DNA of 64,000 nt from Lachnospiraceae bacterium (GTDB lineage: Bacteria; Bacillota; Clostridia; Lachnospirales; Lachnospiraceae), in NCBI GenBank assembly GCA_022774705.1, contig JALFLM010000005.1, forward strand, positions 26,783-90,782, in the 5' to 3' direction. Under the pieces are notes generated by a model, which saw only the letters and a program-made list of their open reading frames with translations, was not told the origin of the DNA and ran no database searches. Positions 38,801 to 46,843 of this stretch are shown one piece after another (within the stretch, counting starts at the first letter, position 1; each line of letters starts with the position of its first letter). A program made the position numbers and the translations under genes.

Positions 38801-39983
38801 TCATGCCCAGAGCCGAAAGACCTGTTTCCAGCTGGCTGATACCTTCATCCGTCTGTTTCAGAGCAGCCTCCAGTGCGGCAGCAGTTTCCGTCTGTCCCGC
38901 TGTCTGAGCAGCTTCCAGCTGCGCGGTGAGATCGCTCTTTGTCTGCTTCAGTTCCTTCAGACTGTCCTTCGCCGTATAAAGCTGGTCCTCCGCAGACTCC
39001 AGCTGTTCAACCGCATCATTCACACTTTCCAGCTGAGCAGGCAGAGCATTCAGCGTGGTCAGGCTGGACTCCAGTTCTTTCTTTTTGTCCTGCAGTTCCT
39101 TTTTCTGATTCTGCAGCTCTTTTTTCTGATTCTGCAGCTCTGTCAGCTTTTCCTGTGCTTCCTTTAACTGATTCTCCAGATCCACCTGGGTTTTGAGCAA
39201 TTCGGACTGTTTGGAGGAAATCTGTCCCTGAGCATCACCCAGCTGCTTCGACATGGAATCCTTCTGAGAACTCAGTTCCTTCTGGGTATTCTCCAGCTTA
39301 TCCTTGCCTTCATCCAGCTCCTTCTGCGCGTCGTCCAGTTCCTGCTGGGCATCGTCGAATTTACCGTCCAGTGCATTATGAATCTTTTTATTTAAAGCAT
39401 CCACCTTTTCCTGGCGAAGGATAACCTGTACGCTTTCCTCCAGTTCGCCGCTGGCAGAAACAGAAGCAACACCGTCCACGCTCTGCAGTTCAGGCATGAT
39501 CTTATCTTCCACAAATCTTGTCAGATCTGCTGCACTGTCATAATTTTCATCCTCAACACCCGCAATCATGATGGGCATCATATCGGGATTCAGCTTCATG
39601 ATAATGGGACTGGAAATCATGTCATTGTTCCAGCTGGACTCCAGCTGATCAAGACTCTCCCTCATATCCAGAGAAGCCGTATCCATATTGGTATCCTCTT
39701 CGAACTCCAGGATAACAAGAGAAAAATTCTCATTGGAAACCGAAGATACATTCTTCATGTTGCTGATCGTGGCCATGGATTCCTCGATGGGAATGGTCAC
39801 TGCACTTTCAACCTCTTCCGGGCTGGCGCCGGGATATGTAGTAATTACAATCGCGTACGGCAGCTCCATACTGGGAAGAAGGTCAGTTGTCATCCTGGTA
39901 AATGAAACGTAACCCAGGATCAGAACCATAACTACTGCTACCACAACAGTAAACGGTTTTTTGACACTGAACTTTGAAATCAT
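35811..39983 (-). CDS. RND superfamily exporter (AcrB/MMPL-like) with large coiled-coil insertion
   Basis: 1390 residues. N-terminal TM1, then porter-domain motifs (TTYPGASPEEVESAVTIPIE, DGVASVSASGELEESVQVIL), a coiled coil of roughly residues 210-550 rich in Q/K/E/L (QQELDDAQKELDEGKDKLEN, LKELKQTKSDLTAQLEAAQ), then the membrane block with GLALGVGMLVDNSIVVIENI, whose D is the RND proton-relay motif. The second half repeats the plan (FTIPLAFTGGLLGLWITG ... ALIGFVMLSGIIVNNGIVMI). In a Gram-positive there is no outer membrane channel, so the helical hairpin may span the wall. Its substrate is unknown. Confidence 0.9.
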   Translation of the reverse strand: MISKFSVKKPFTVVVAVVMVLILGYVSFTRMTTDLLPSMELPYAIVITTYPGASPEEVESAVTIPIEESMATISNMKNVSSVSNENFSLVILEFEEDTNMDTASLDMRESLDQLESSWNNDMISSPIIMKLNPDMMPIMIAGVEDENYDSAADLTRFVEDKIMPELQSVDGVASVSASGELEESVQVILRQEKVDALNKKIHNALDGKFDDAQQELDDAQKELDEGKDKLENTQKELSSQKDSMSKQLGDAQGQISSKQSELLKTQVDLENQLKEAQEKLTELQNQKKELQNQKKELQDKKKELESSLTTLNALPAQLESVNDAVEQLESAEDQLYTAKDSLKELKQTKSDLTAQLEAAQTAGQTETAAALEAALKQTDEGISQLETGLSALGMTSFEEKDFDKKINELSNQKSDLKATQKELQEAVDSKDDNIAEVKSGISQVDEGIAQIDEGISGIDSGAKQLKGAEKQLSDALEQVKSGKTSLEKALAELNAKSVSGTIDMAVGTAQVNAGLTQIESGQKELDDAQKKLDDSKESAYDSSDMNDIISTDLIKQLLTAQSFSMPAGYVTEEGIDYLIRVGDKASSTENLENMILMDLHMDGVDPITLSDVADVIITDNSDEVYANINGHAGIAFTMEKQTGYSTGDVCDNILGRFDELEEEYDGLHFITLMDQGVYIDMIVDSVLGNLMWGALLAILILLLFLKDWRPTLIIAFSIPISILTCIVLMYFTGISLNIISLSGLALGVGMLVDNSIVVIENIYRMRREGVPAKRAAIEGAVQVSGAIVSSTLTTICVFAPIVFTEGLTRQLFADLGLTIAFCLAASLVVALTLVPMMGSRMLKRGREKSQPLYEGIQSVYGMMISWCLRFKPVVLVGALALLIVSAVLAASRGTALMPQMDSTQATVTISVDKKKSLKELGEVTDQVTDRLLEIEDIGDIGSMAGSSSGLSMSSMMGGSSGNSSGNSSGNSSTMYLILKDDTKLTGEKLKQEILNRTSDLDCTLEVNTSTMDMSSLSASGISIRVEGRDLDELKSAAEGIADVLENVEGTQNVSNGIGETTPELRLTVDEKKAMEYGLTTAQVYQAIAAELASPSSSMTLSTDSCDYDVYVVDGEQEELTRDKIKKMKITGTNEDKEEVEVPVKNIVSFSDEEGLNSISRSNQTRYLTVSAEIADGYNIGLVSNDVKDAMKDYELPKGCTWEMAGEDQTINDAFEQIGLMLALALAFMYLIMVAQFQSLLSPFIIMFTIPLAFTGGLLGLWITGSEISVIALIGFVMLSGIIVNNGIVMIDYINQLRYAGMSKREAIAEAGMTRLRPILMTALTTILAMSTMVFSNDMGAAMGKPMAIVTVGGLLYGTLLTLFVVPCIYDLLNRKKELKDPLAEEEDDEI

Positions 39984-40007
39984 CGCCTGTTCTCCTCCAT
40001 ATATCTC

Positions 40008-40025
40008 CGACCGACCGGTCGGTCG
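40008..40025 (-). promoter_or_regulatory. TetR-type operator of the exporter operon
   Basis: CGACCGACC-GGTCGGTCG is a perfect 18-bp palindrome between the promoter and the exporter start codon, a classic TetR operator position. Its GACCGACCGGTCGGTC core is typical of TetR-type sites. Confidence 0.82.
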
Positions 40026-40040
40026 ATTAATTCGTATCTC

Positions 40041-40069
40041 AGTCTAATACTGCATCAGCAAAAAGTCAA
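40041..40069 (-). promoter_or_regulatory. Promoter of the exporter/TetR operon
   Basis: Minus strand TTGACT (40069-40064), 17-base spacer, TAGACT (40046-40041), just upstream of the TetR palindrome. Confidence 0.7.
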
Positions 40070-40218
40070 TGCAGCGGCCATTAAAAAAATCTAAACAAAT
40101 CATTAAATATCAGATTTTCAGCAGAGCACGGCTTTAACCTCAAACCGGTTCGCCTTGCAACCTTCTTCAATATGGGGTAAGATATGGGAAAACAGATTTT
40201 CAAAAGGAGACTTTTTAT

Positions 40219-40737
40219 ATGAACAGACTACTCGTTGTTGTTGATATGCAGAACGACTTTGTTGACGGTTCTCTTGGTACTGCCCGGGCCCGGGAGATTG
40301 TGCCGGCTGTTGTACATAAAGTTCAGGAAGAAGCAGCTGCAGGATCTGCCATTGTATTTACGAAGGACACCCACGGAACTGATTACCTGGAGACTCAGGA
40401 GGGCAGGAAACTTCCCGTGGTCCACTGTGTAAAGGGAACTCCCGGCTGGGAACTGGTCCCCGGGCTGCTTCCCCTTGCAGAAGGCAGAAAGATCATCGAA
40501 AAAAACACCTTTGGAAGCACCATGCTGGCTCATCTGGCAGGTAAAATGAAATTTGATGAAATCGAACTGATCGGTCTGTGTACCGATATCTGTGTCATTT
40601 CCAATGCCATGATCCTCAAAGCCGCTTTACCGGAGGCAGTTGTCCGCGTCTGTGCTTCCTGCTGTGCCGGTGTCACCCCCGAAAGCCATCAGAATGCCCT
40701 GGAAGCCATGAAAATGTGCCAGATTGAAGTGATATAA
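40219..40737 (+). CDS. Nicotinamidase-like cysteine hydrolase
   Basis: 172 residues of the isochorismatase fold. The catalytic aspartate is in VVVDMQNDFVDGSL, the lysine in KIIEKNTFGST, and the nucleophilic cysteine in IGLCTDICVISNAMIL. A DTH (TKDTHGTDY) and a later HC supply the metal-binding site of PncA-type nicotinamidases. It probably deamidates nicotinamide to nicotinate for NAD salvage, but related amidases cannot be excluded. Ribosome site AAAAGGAG. Confidence 0.85.
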   Translation: MNRLLVVVDMQNDFVDGSLGTARAREIVPAVVHKVQEEAAAGSAIVFTKDTHGTDYLETQEGRKLPVVHCVKGTPGWELVPGLLPLAEGRKIIEKNTFGSTMLAHLAGKMKFDEIELIGLCTDICVISNAMILKAALPEAVVRVCASCCAGVTPESHQNALEAMKMCQIEVI

Positions 40738-40755
40738 AGAATTGAGGTTATAAAG

Positions 40756-42012
40756 ATGGATTACATTACCACATATAAAAAGGTTCATTTTACCCCTCTT
40801 GATCCCAGGCCGGAGGATATTCTCATAGAAGATATTGCCCATTCCCTTTCTCTTATGACCAGGGCGAACGGCCATTTCCCCGCATTTCATTCGGTAGCCC
40901 AGCACTGCATCGAATGCTGCGAGGAAGCTCTGGCCAGAAATTTCGGCACGCGGACAGCTCTGGCCTGTCTGCTTCATGATGCAGGTGAAGCTTATCTGGC
41001 GGACATTACCCGTCCTGTCAAAAAGCACCTTACCGAATACCGTTCCATTGAAGAAGGCCTTCTGAATGCCATTTTCAGTAAATACCTAGGCGGTATTACA
41101 CAAGAGGAAAAAAATCAGGTCAGGCTCATGGATGATACCCTTCTGTACTATGAATTTTATCATTTTATGGGAGAAGAACTGATGGAAAAGCCATTTATCA
41201 CACAGATTCCCGATTTTTCGGAGCTGCCTTTTAAAACGGTGGAAAACCGTTATCTTGAACTGTTTCATGAACTTTACGGTAAGCTGAATTGTGGAATTGA
41301 ACTGATCTGCGCAGGGAATTTTACACCCCACGGGCATAAGATCCGCGGTGTACTGTTTGACATGGACGGACTCATCCTGGATACGGAAAAACTTTATACC
41401 CGCTTCTGGCAGGAAGCCGCTCACTGTCTGGGATATCCCATGACAAAAGAACAGGCTCTGGGCCTGCGCAGCATGAATCATACAGAAGGCGAGGCAAAAA
41501 TAAAATCATACTTCGGGCCGGACACGCCCTATCTGAAAATCCGCAGCAAACGGATCGAACTGATGGATGCCTTTGTGGAAAAGGAAGGGGTTTATCTGAA
41601 GCCGGGCATCCATGAACTTCTCGATTACCTGAAAAAACAGGGAATCAGAACAGCTGTCGCCACCTCATCCCCCATGGAAAGAACCGTGAAATATCTTTCC
41701 TCCGTCCATATGGAAAACAGCTTCGATGCCATAGTTACCGCATATATGGTGGAAAAAGGAAAGCCGGAGCCGGACATCTACATTTATGCCGCCCGGATGC
41801 TGGAGCTGGAGCCGGGTGACTGCCTGGCACTGGAAGACTCTCCCTCCGGACTGACCGCCGCATACAGGGCCGGCTGCCTGCCGGTTATGATACCCGATCA
41901 GGACCAGCCCTCAGAAGAAACGCGGAAACTGTTATTCGCCAAAGCCGACAGTCTCGATCTGATTCCGGAACTGATCGAACAGATCGGCAGGCAGCCATCT
42001 GATACTGACTGA
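40756..42012 (+). CDS. HD-domain (YfbR-like) and HAD phosphatase fusion protein
   Basis: 418 residues. Residues about 1-180 are an HD hydrolase (FHSVAQHCIECCEEALA, ALLHDAGEAYLADITRPVK-like sequence CLLHDAGEAYLADITR), close to 5'-nucleotidase YfbR types. From about residue 195 a HAD hydrolase follows: VLFDMDGLILDTEKLYTRFW (DxD), TAVATSSPMERTVKYL (motif II), KGKPEPDIYIYAARML and LALEDSPSGLTAAYRAG (motif IV), as in beta-phosphoglucomutase-like enzymes. Both active sites look intact. The fusion suggests handling of phosphorylated metabolites or nucleotides. The gene starts 18 bases after the nicotinamidase-like gene and may share its transcript. Confidence 0.88.
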   Translation: MDYITTYKKVHFTPLDPRPEDILIEDIAHSLSLMTRANGHFPAFHSVAQHCIECCEEALARNFGTRTALACLLHDAGEAYLADITRPVKKHLTEYRSIEEGLLNAIFSKYLGGITQEEKNQVRLMDDTLLYYEFYHFMGEELMEKPFITQIPDFSELPFKTVENRYLELFHELYGKLNCGIELICAGNFTPHGHKIRGVLFDMDGLILDTEKLYTRFWQEAAHCLGYPMTKEQALGLRSMNHTEGEAKIKSYFGPDTPYLKIRSKRIELMDAFVEKEGVYLKPGIHELLDYLKKQGIRTAVATSSPMERTVKYLSSVHMENSFDAIVTAYMVEKGKPEPDIYIYAARMLELEPGDCLALEDSPSGLTAAYRAGCLPVMIPDQDQPSEETRKLLFAKADSLDLIPELIEQIGRQPSDTD

Positions 42013-42070
42013 ACGGACAGCCGGACAGATAAGCAGACAGATCAACGAACAGATCAGTGATTATCTGATA

Positions 42071-42421
42071 CTACTGTTGTCTGTCATTGTAGATCAGTGC
42101 CATCATCTCCAGATCCTCATCATAGGGATTTTCCAGAGAATGCCACTGCCCCACCTCAATAATACATGCATCCCCGGGCCCCACTTCCGTGCGGCTCCTG
42201 TCATTATCCACAAAAATACCTTTCCCGGACAGGATAAAGTAGGGTTCCGTATTTGTTACGTGCTGATGCCAGCCAATGCTGCTGTGGGGCTTTACCACCA
42301 CTTTCGCATACAGGCTTCCATGACCCAGAAGTTCCTTCTCCTGCAGCACATGATAAAATACTACGGAGCCTTCTCCTCCACGGGCATTTTTTACTTCTAC
42401 CGGTTCTGTTTTACGTACCAT
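42071..42421 (-). CDS. Cupin-domain protein
   Basis: About 116 residues from the ATG at 42421, chosen for its AAGGAGG site. The double-stranded beta-helix shows the cupin metal motifs HSSIGWHQHVTNTEPYFILSG (HxH...E) and GDACIIEVGQWHSLENP. Such single cupins may be isomerases, dioxygenases or sugar-binding proteins; nothing nearby identifies the substrate. Convergent with the HD-HAD fusion. Confidence 0.85.
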   Translation of the reverse strand: MVRKTEPVEVKNARGGEGSVVFYHVLQEKELLGHGSLYAKVVVKPHSSIGWHQHVTNTEPYFILSGKGIFVDNDRSRTEVGPGDACIIEVGQWHSLENPYDEDLEMMALIYNDRQQ

Positions 42422-42473
42422 AGATACCTCCTTCTGCAACTTCAGAATAATCAGATCTTTTAATCCGATGGTT

Positions 42474-44618
42474 TTATTTCAATCCGATTGCGCAGACAAT
42501 TTCCGCAAACGAATCATATTCATTGACTGTCGTTTCCTCATTCCGGGAAACCATGGAACTGTTGGTTACATAAACCTCTGATACATCTTCACACAAAGGT
42601 CTGCAGAAATCACCTTCCATAATATCCTCCAGCATTTCCTTTACCAGTTCAACCCTGTGCGCATCATCATCCGTCTCCCGGATCTGTTCAAAAAGCAGAT
42701 CCGCGTATCCGTTCTGGTGATGGAAACAGTTCTTCTCTCCACCGTATTTCAGATAGTCTTCCATATCATAATCCGTCAGACCGGACAATCTGCCGATCCA
42801 CAGATCAAACGCGGCTGTAGGAATTGTGGCTTCCATCTCGCCTTCCGTATATTCCTTCAGATCCACCTGCGCCCCCAGCTCTTCCATATCGGCCTTCAGC
42901 TTCCATGCAATTGCTTTGATGCAGTCCGGCAGTTCCTCTGAAATCCCCATGTTCAGCTTCAGCTGCTCACCTTCTCTGGTCAGGCCGTTCTCATCTTTCT
43001 GGTATCCTTCGGAAGCAAAAGCGGCTGCGGCTGCTTCTGTACTGTATTCATACAGATCCTCCTCTGTATCCCGGGAAAGCTTCCCGATATCGGGATAACA
43101 GAAGCTGAGACGTGTCACAGGCCAGGTCTGAGGCATCAGTTCAACCAGACCGGAAACAGTTCCCTTGCTGCTGCTTCCTGCATTTTCAAGTATCTGCGAA
43201 ATCTCCTCCCCGGACACACTCAGAAGAGATTTATCGACCAGAGACATGATTCCCGCTCTGACACCGGCCCGATTTACAATATCCGTATTGATGCCCAGAT
43301 AATAGAAACCGCTACCCTGAACAGGAGTAACCTGAAACCGATCCGATGCATCCATCTCATCCCTCATCTCCAGGGAAGCCATTGCAATGGTACCATCCTT
43401 CAGCGCCTGACTCTTTTCTCCCTGCGCTGTATTTCTGATCTTCACATACCCTGCAGAAGCTTTCATACGGCTGTTATCGGATGCCTTCAGTGATGCAGAG
43501 CCTTCTTTATACACATACAGAGCAAAAGGACCGCTTCCTACAGGAGAACCATTCAGCTTCTTCAGTTCTTCAATACCGCCCTTTTCATAACCTGCGCCGT
43601 AATATTTTTCCGAAAGAACGGGAATCACCGTCATTGCGCGAATCGTTCCGGTATCCACAGCTGATTCAAAGGTAACAGTACAGATGTAATCATCCACCCT
43701 TTTTATGCCTTCAATCTCCTCCACTTCAATCCCGCCGGACAGAATATCATCATGTGCTTTTTTCTGATAATAGGTATAGGGATCATAGGAGAAGGAATAA
43801 TGCTCGTATTCACATTTTGCCAGCAGTTCCAGAAGCGCATCGGGATCATCTTCAATACCGGCGGTATCGTAGCCGTTGCTTTGAAGATATCCAACCCATG
43901 TGGTGCCATTACCGTCAAGATTCCCCGGCAGATTACCGTCAAACCAGCCGTTCAGCTTCGTATCGATCAGATAGGCAATAAAATCCTCTTCCGAAATCTT
44001 TTTATCCGAATACGTCCTGCTGAGGTTCTTTTTGTACGCCGCCACATCTTCTGTGTCATAATAATATTCCTGCATTCCCTTCACAGGAACTTCAGACAGA
44101 GAATATCTGCCTGTGTAATAGGGATCCGCCATCAGCTTCCATGTAAAGATTACATCATCAATCGTCATATCCGTTCCATCGGAAAATTTCAGGCCTTTAT
44201 TCAAAATCAGCTGATAACTTACTGTTTTATCAGCATCATCCTCTCCACCGGCCACGCCATTTTCGCCGGCATCTGTTTCTTCCGATGCATCTTCTGCAGA
44301 ATCTGCCGCTTCAAAATGCCCTGCAGCATCTTCCGGTTTCCCCAGTTCATCAACCGTACATATGGTATCAAATATCAGGTCACACACCTTCTGATCCGCT
44401 TCCGACTCTGCAAACAGCGGGTTAAATATTCCGCTGAGTCCTTCCGCTCCGATCAGAATTGCTTCCTGATCATCAATATCCGTCACAGAAGTCATCCCTT
44501 CCGTGATTTTTTCCGTTTCTGCCGGCACTTCCGTCTGACCCGTCCTGCTGCATCCAACTGCCGGCAGCACGGCCATAAGACCTGCCATCATCAAAGCTGC
44601 TGTTCTCTCTCCTTTCAT
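42474..44618 (-). CDS. Orphan extracellular solute-binding lipoprotein (peptide/nickel-type, SBP_bac_5)
   Basis: 714 residues. The signal peptide ends in a lipobox (MMAGLMAVLPAVGCSRTG). The body has dipeptide-binding-protein features: LILNKGLKFSDGTDMTIDDV and VPVKGMQEYYYDTED, with LNGSPVGSGPFALYVYKEG later. It is longer than usual because of acidic inserts. There is no permease or ATPase gene beside it; instead it overlaps the LTA-synthase-like gene by four bases (ATGA), so it may bind peptides or wall fragments at the envelope. Substrate unknown. Confidence 0.85.
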   Translation of the reverse strand: MKGERTAALMMAGLMAVLPAVGCSRTGQTEVPAETEKITEGMTSVTDIDDQEAILIGAEGLSGIFNPLFAESEADQKVCDLIFDTICTVDELGKPEDAAGHFEAADSAEDASEETDAGENGVAGGEDDADKTVSYQLILNKGLKFSDGTDMTIDDVIFTWKLMADPYYTGRYSLSEVPVKGMQEYYYDTEDVAAYKKNLSRTYSDKKISEEDFIAYLIDTKLNGWFDGNLPGNLDGNGTTWVGYLQSNGYDTAGIEDDPDALLELLAKCEYEHYSFSYDPYTYYQKKAHDDILSGGIEVEEIEGIKRVDDYICTVTFESAVDTGTIRAMTVIPVLSEKYYGAGYEKGGIEELKKLNGSPVGSGPFALYVYKEGSASLKASDNSRMKASAGYVKIRNTAQGEKSQALKDGTIAMASLEMRDEMDASDRFQVTPVQGSGFYYLGINTDIVNRAGVRAGIMSLVDKSLLSVSGEEISQILENAGSSSKGTVSGLVELMPQTWPVTRLSFCYPDIGKLSRDTEEDLYEYSTEAAAAAFASEGYQKDENGLTREGEQLKLNMGISEELPDCIKAIAWKLKADMEELGAQVDLKEYTEGEMEATIPTAAFDLWIGRLSGLTDYDMEDYLKYGGEKNCFHHQNGYADLLFEQIRETDDDAHRVELVKEMLEDIMEGDFCRPLCEDVSEVYVTNSSMVSRNEETTVNEYDSFAEIVCAIGLK

Positions 44619-46843
44619 TCTTTGCCTTCCCTTTCATATCTATCCGGGGCACCGTGAACTTCCATCTCCTGATTCATCAGCTCCCGCTCATAGATATACG
44701 GTTCAGTACAGCTCAGAGACTTCTGCCATACTGTAACTTCGTCTCCGGGCTCCAGTTCAATAGCCTCCACTTCCAGCGTCATGGCGCTGCTGTACCAGGT
44801 CGTGCATGCCTTATCATTGACGTAAACCTTACTGTAACGGGTAAAATTCTGTCCGTGTATTTTAATGCCGCCTTCAGGCGTTGCCTCCACGCTGCTGATG
44901 GTGATCGGCTCAATACCCATCTGAAGCTCGGTAGCCTGATAGGGATTCTCACCATTATAGCATAGGCGGTCTCCATAAAGGATATCGTATTCCAGTTCTT
45001 TCAGACCCTCCAGGTACTCCTCCCGGGTAATTCTGCCTTCCTGCACCTGCTTTCTGTAATTCTGATGGTAGGCATTGATCACACCATCCCTGATTCCCAT
45101 GGATTCCAGAACCGTGGAACCGGTCTCGTATGCCTCCAGATCCTGATTTTTGTATTTCAGACCCATGTTGTTCCAGATAAAATACTCTGTCTGGTATACC
45201 GTGCCGGAAGTCAGGCTTTCTTCCGTCAGATTCAGACTGGGAAGATGATCCCCGTACATCACCAGTATCGTATCCTCTCCGCTTTCCTTAAGCATATCGA
45301 CCAGCTGACCCACAAACTGATCCATCTCATACACCTGATTGGCGTAATAGGAAATCTGATTCAGGTACGCTTCATCCTCGATCACCGTACTGGAGACCGT
45401 CACATGTCTTTCATAATCCAGCTCCGGATCGGAAGGATAGCTTCCGTGTCCCTGAACGGATACAGCATAGACAAAATCCGGCTCCTCCGTGGAATCCAGT
45501 GCTTTTTTGATCTCATCTGTCAGTACCACATCCTTTGCCCAGTTCATGGGTGTAAAGTACTGAGGCCACATGTATTCCAGCGAAGTAAATGTATCAAAGC
45601 CCATGTTTCTGTAAACATTGTTCCTGCCGTAAAAAGCGCCTACATGATTATGCACCGCATGAGCGGAATAACCATTCTCCGTCAGATTGTAAGCCAGTGT
45701 CTCACAGGTCGTTTTCTTGAGAATCGTTTTATATGGATATTCACCGGCTCCGAAATCATCGATATTCATGCCGGTCAGCACTTCAAACTCTGTATTTACG
45801 GTACCTGCACCGATAACGGGAACATTGAAAAATCCGGATCCGCAGGTTTCCATCAGTTTTGTAAAATTGGGAATCGGGTTCTGTGAAAATGTCACATTCT
45901 TCAAACGGTTGATATCAAAAAATGATTCCAGCTGCACGATCACCACATTGGGCCTGCTCTGTTCCTTTTCCGGCTTGCCGGCTTCGGTACTTTCCTCAGA
46001 GGAACTCTGACCGGATTCTCCGGGATCCACCAGAGTCTCGATCATCTCCGGAGAATAATCAGCCGGTTTACTCACACCCACATCCACCAGGCTGTTCACA
46101 AAACAGTAAACAAAGCCGTTTTTCCTGTAGGACTGGGACAGCTCATGGAACTGTGTTTCCACGCCGCCCACATACCAGCTGACATTGAAGCAGCCCCAGG
46201 TCAGAGCAGCCGTGCCGCAGATTGCAAGGACGGAGCATATATAATTCACTTTCCTGCACTCCAGGGGAGCTTTTATAAAACAGTAAATAATCAGTACAAC
46301 AGCCAGAATGATAACCAGCACCAGCAGCACCGTCTCGAAAACATTCAGGTATTTGGCAATGATGCCGAACAGGTCCGTTACCAGAGCCAGATCGTTGCCT
46401 GTCAGCGGCGTAACCCGGTTGCACAGGAGAACAAAATTGCCGAATGCACAGAACGTCCATATGAGGCAGAAAGTCAGAATCACTCCCAGCCGCTTCTTAA
46501 ACAGAAGCGCAATGGTAAATGAGGTACTGATGATCATCACATTGCACAGATAGGCCCACGGATGTCTGATCAGAAATTCAAAGCCACCTGTCAGGGATTT
46601 GTATCCCAGACATTCATAGATAAATACCAAAATAACCGGCAGAAGTACATAGAGAGAAAGGTAGCGCTTTACCTTGTATTTTGTCGAATGTTTATCAACA
46701 AAACTGGTCAGACGGCTTTTGTCCGCATTCTGCTGACGCCTGATCCGTTCTTTGCGGTTTTTGCGTTCACTGGATCTGCTTATGTATATACCATGCTTAT
46801 CTGACTTTTTCTTATCAAAAATTCTATCATCTTTTTTCATCAT
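44615..46843 (-). CDS. Lipoteichoic-acid-synthase-like sulfatase-fold membrane protein
   Basis: 742 residues. A basic N terminus precedes about five membrane helices (residues 55-250), then an extracellular alkaline-phosphatase/sulfatase fold: VVIVQLESFFDINRLKN (metal glutamate), VIGAGTVNTEFEVLTGMN (catalytic threonine), MYGDHLPSLN and HVGAFYGRNNVYRNMGF. These are LtaS/DltP-like phosphoglycerol-transferase signatures. The last 90 residues (ISSVEATPEGGIKIHGQNF) resemble an IPT/TIG-type Ig domain, unusual for LtaS. Likely builds or modifies a glycerol-phosphate polymer on the surface. Overlaps both neighbours. Confidence 0.88.
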   Translation of the reverse strand: MMKKDDRIFDKKKSDKHGIYISRSSERKNRKERIRRQQNADKSRLTSFVDKHSTKYKVKRYLSLYVLLPVILVFIYECLGYKSLTGGFEFLIRHPWAYLCNVMIISTSFTIALLFKKRLGVILTFCLIWTFCAFGNFVLLCNRVTPLTGNDLALVTDLFGIIAKYLNVFETVLLVLVIILAVVLIIYCFIKAPLECRKVNYICSVLAICGTAALTWGCFNVSWYVGGVETQFHELSQSYRKNGFVYCFVNSLVDVGVSKPADYSPEMIETLVDPGESGQSSSEESTEAGKPEKEQSRPNVVIVQLESFFDINRLKNVTFSQNPIPNFTKLMETCGSGFFNVPVIGAGTVNTEFEVLTGMNIDDFGAGEYPYKTILKKTTCETLAYNLTENGYSAHAVHNHVGAFYGRNNVYRNMGFDTFTSLEYMWPQYFTPMNWAKDVVLTDEIKKALDSTEEPDFVYAVSVQGHGSYPSDPELDYERHVTVSSTVIEDEAYLNQISYYANQVYEMDQFVGQLVDMLKESGEDTILVMYGDHLPSLNLTEESLTSGTVYQTEYFIWNNMGLKYKNQDLEAYETGSTVLESMGIRDGVINAYHQNYRKQVQEGRITREEYLEGLKELEYDILYGDRLCYNGENPYQATELQMGIEPITISSVEATPEGGIKIHGQNFTRYSKVYVNDKACTTWYSSAMTLEVEAIELEPGDEVTVWQKSLSCTEPYIYERELMNQEMEVHGAPDRYEREGKE

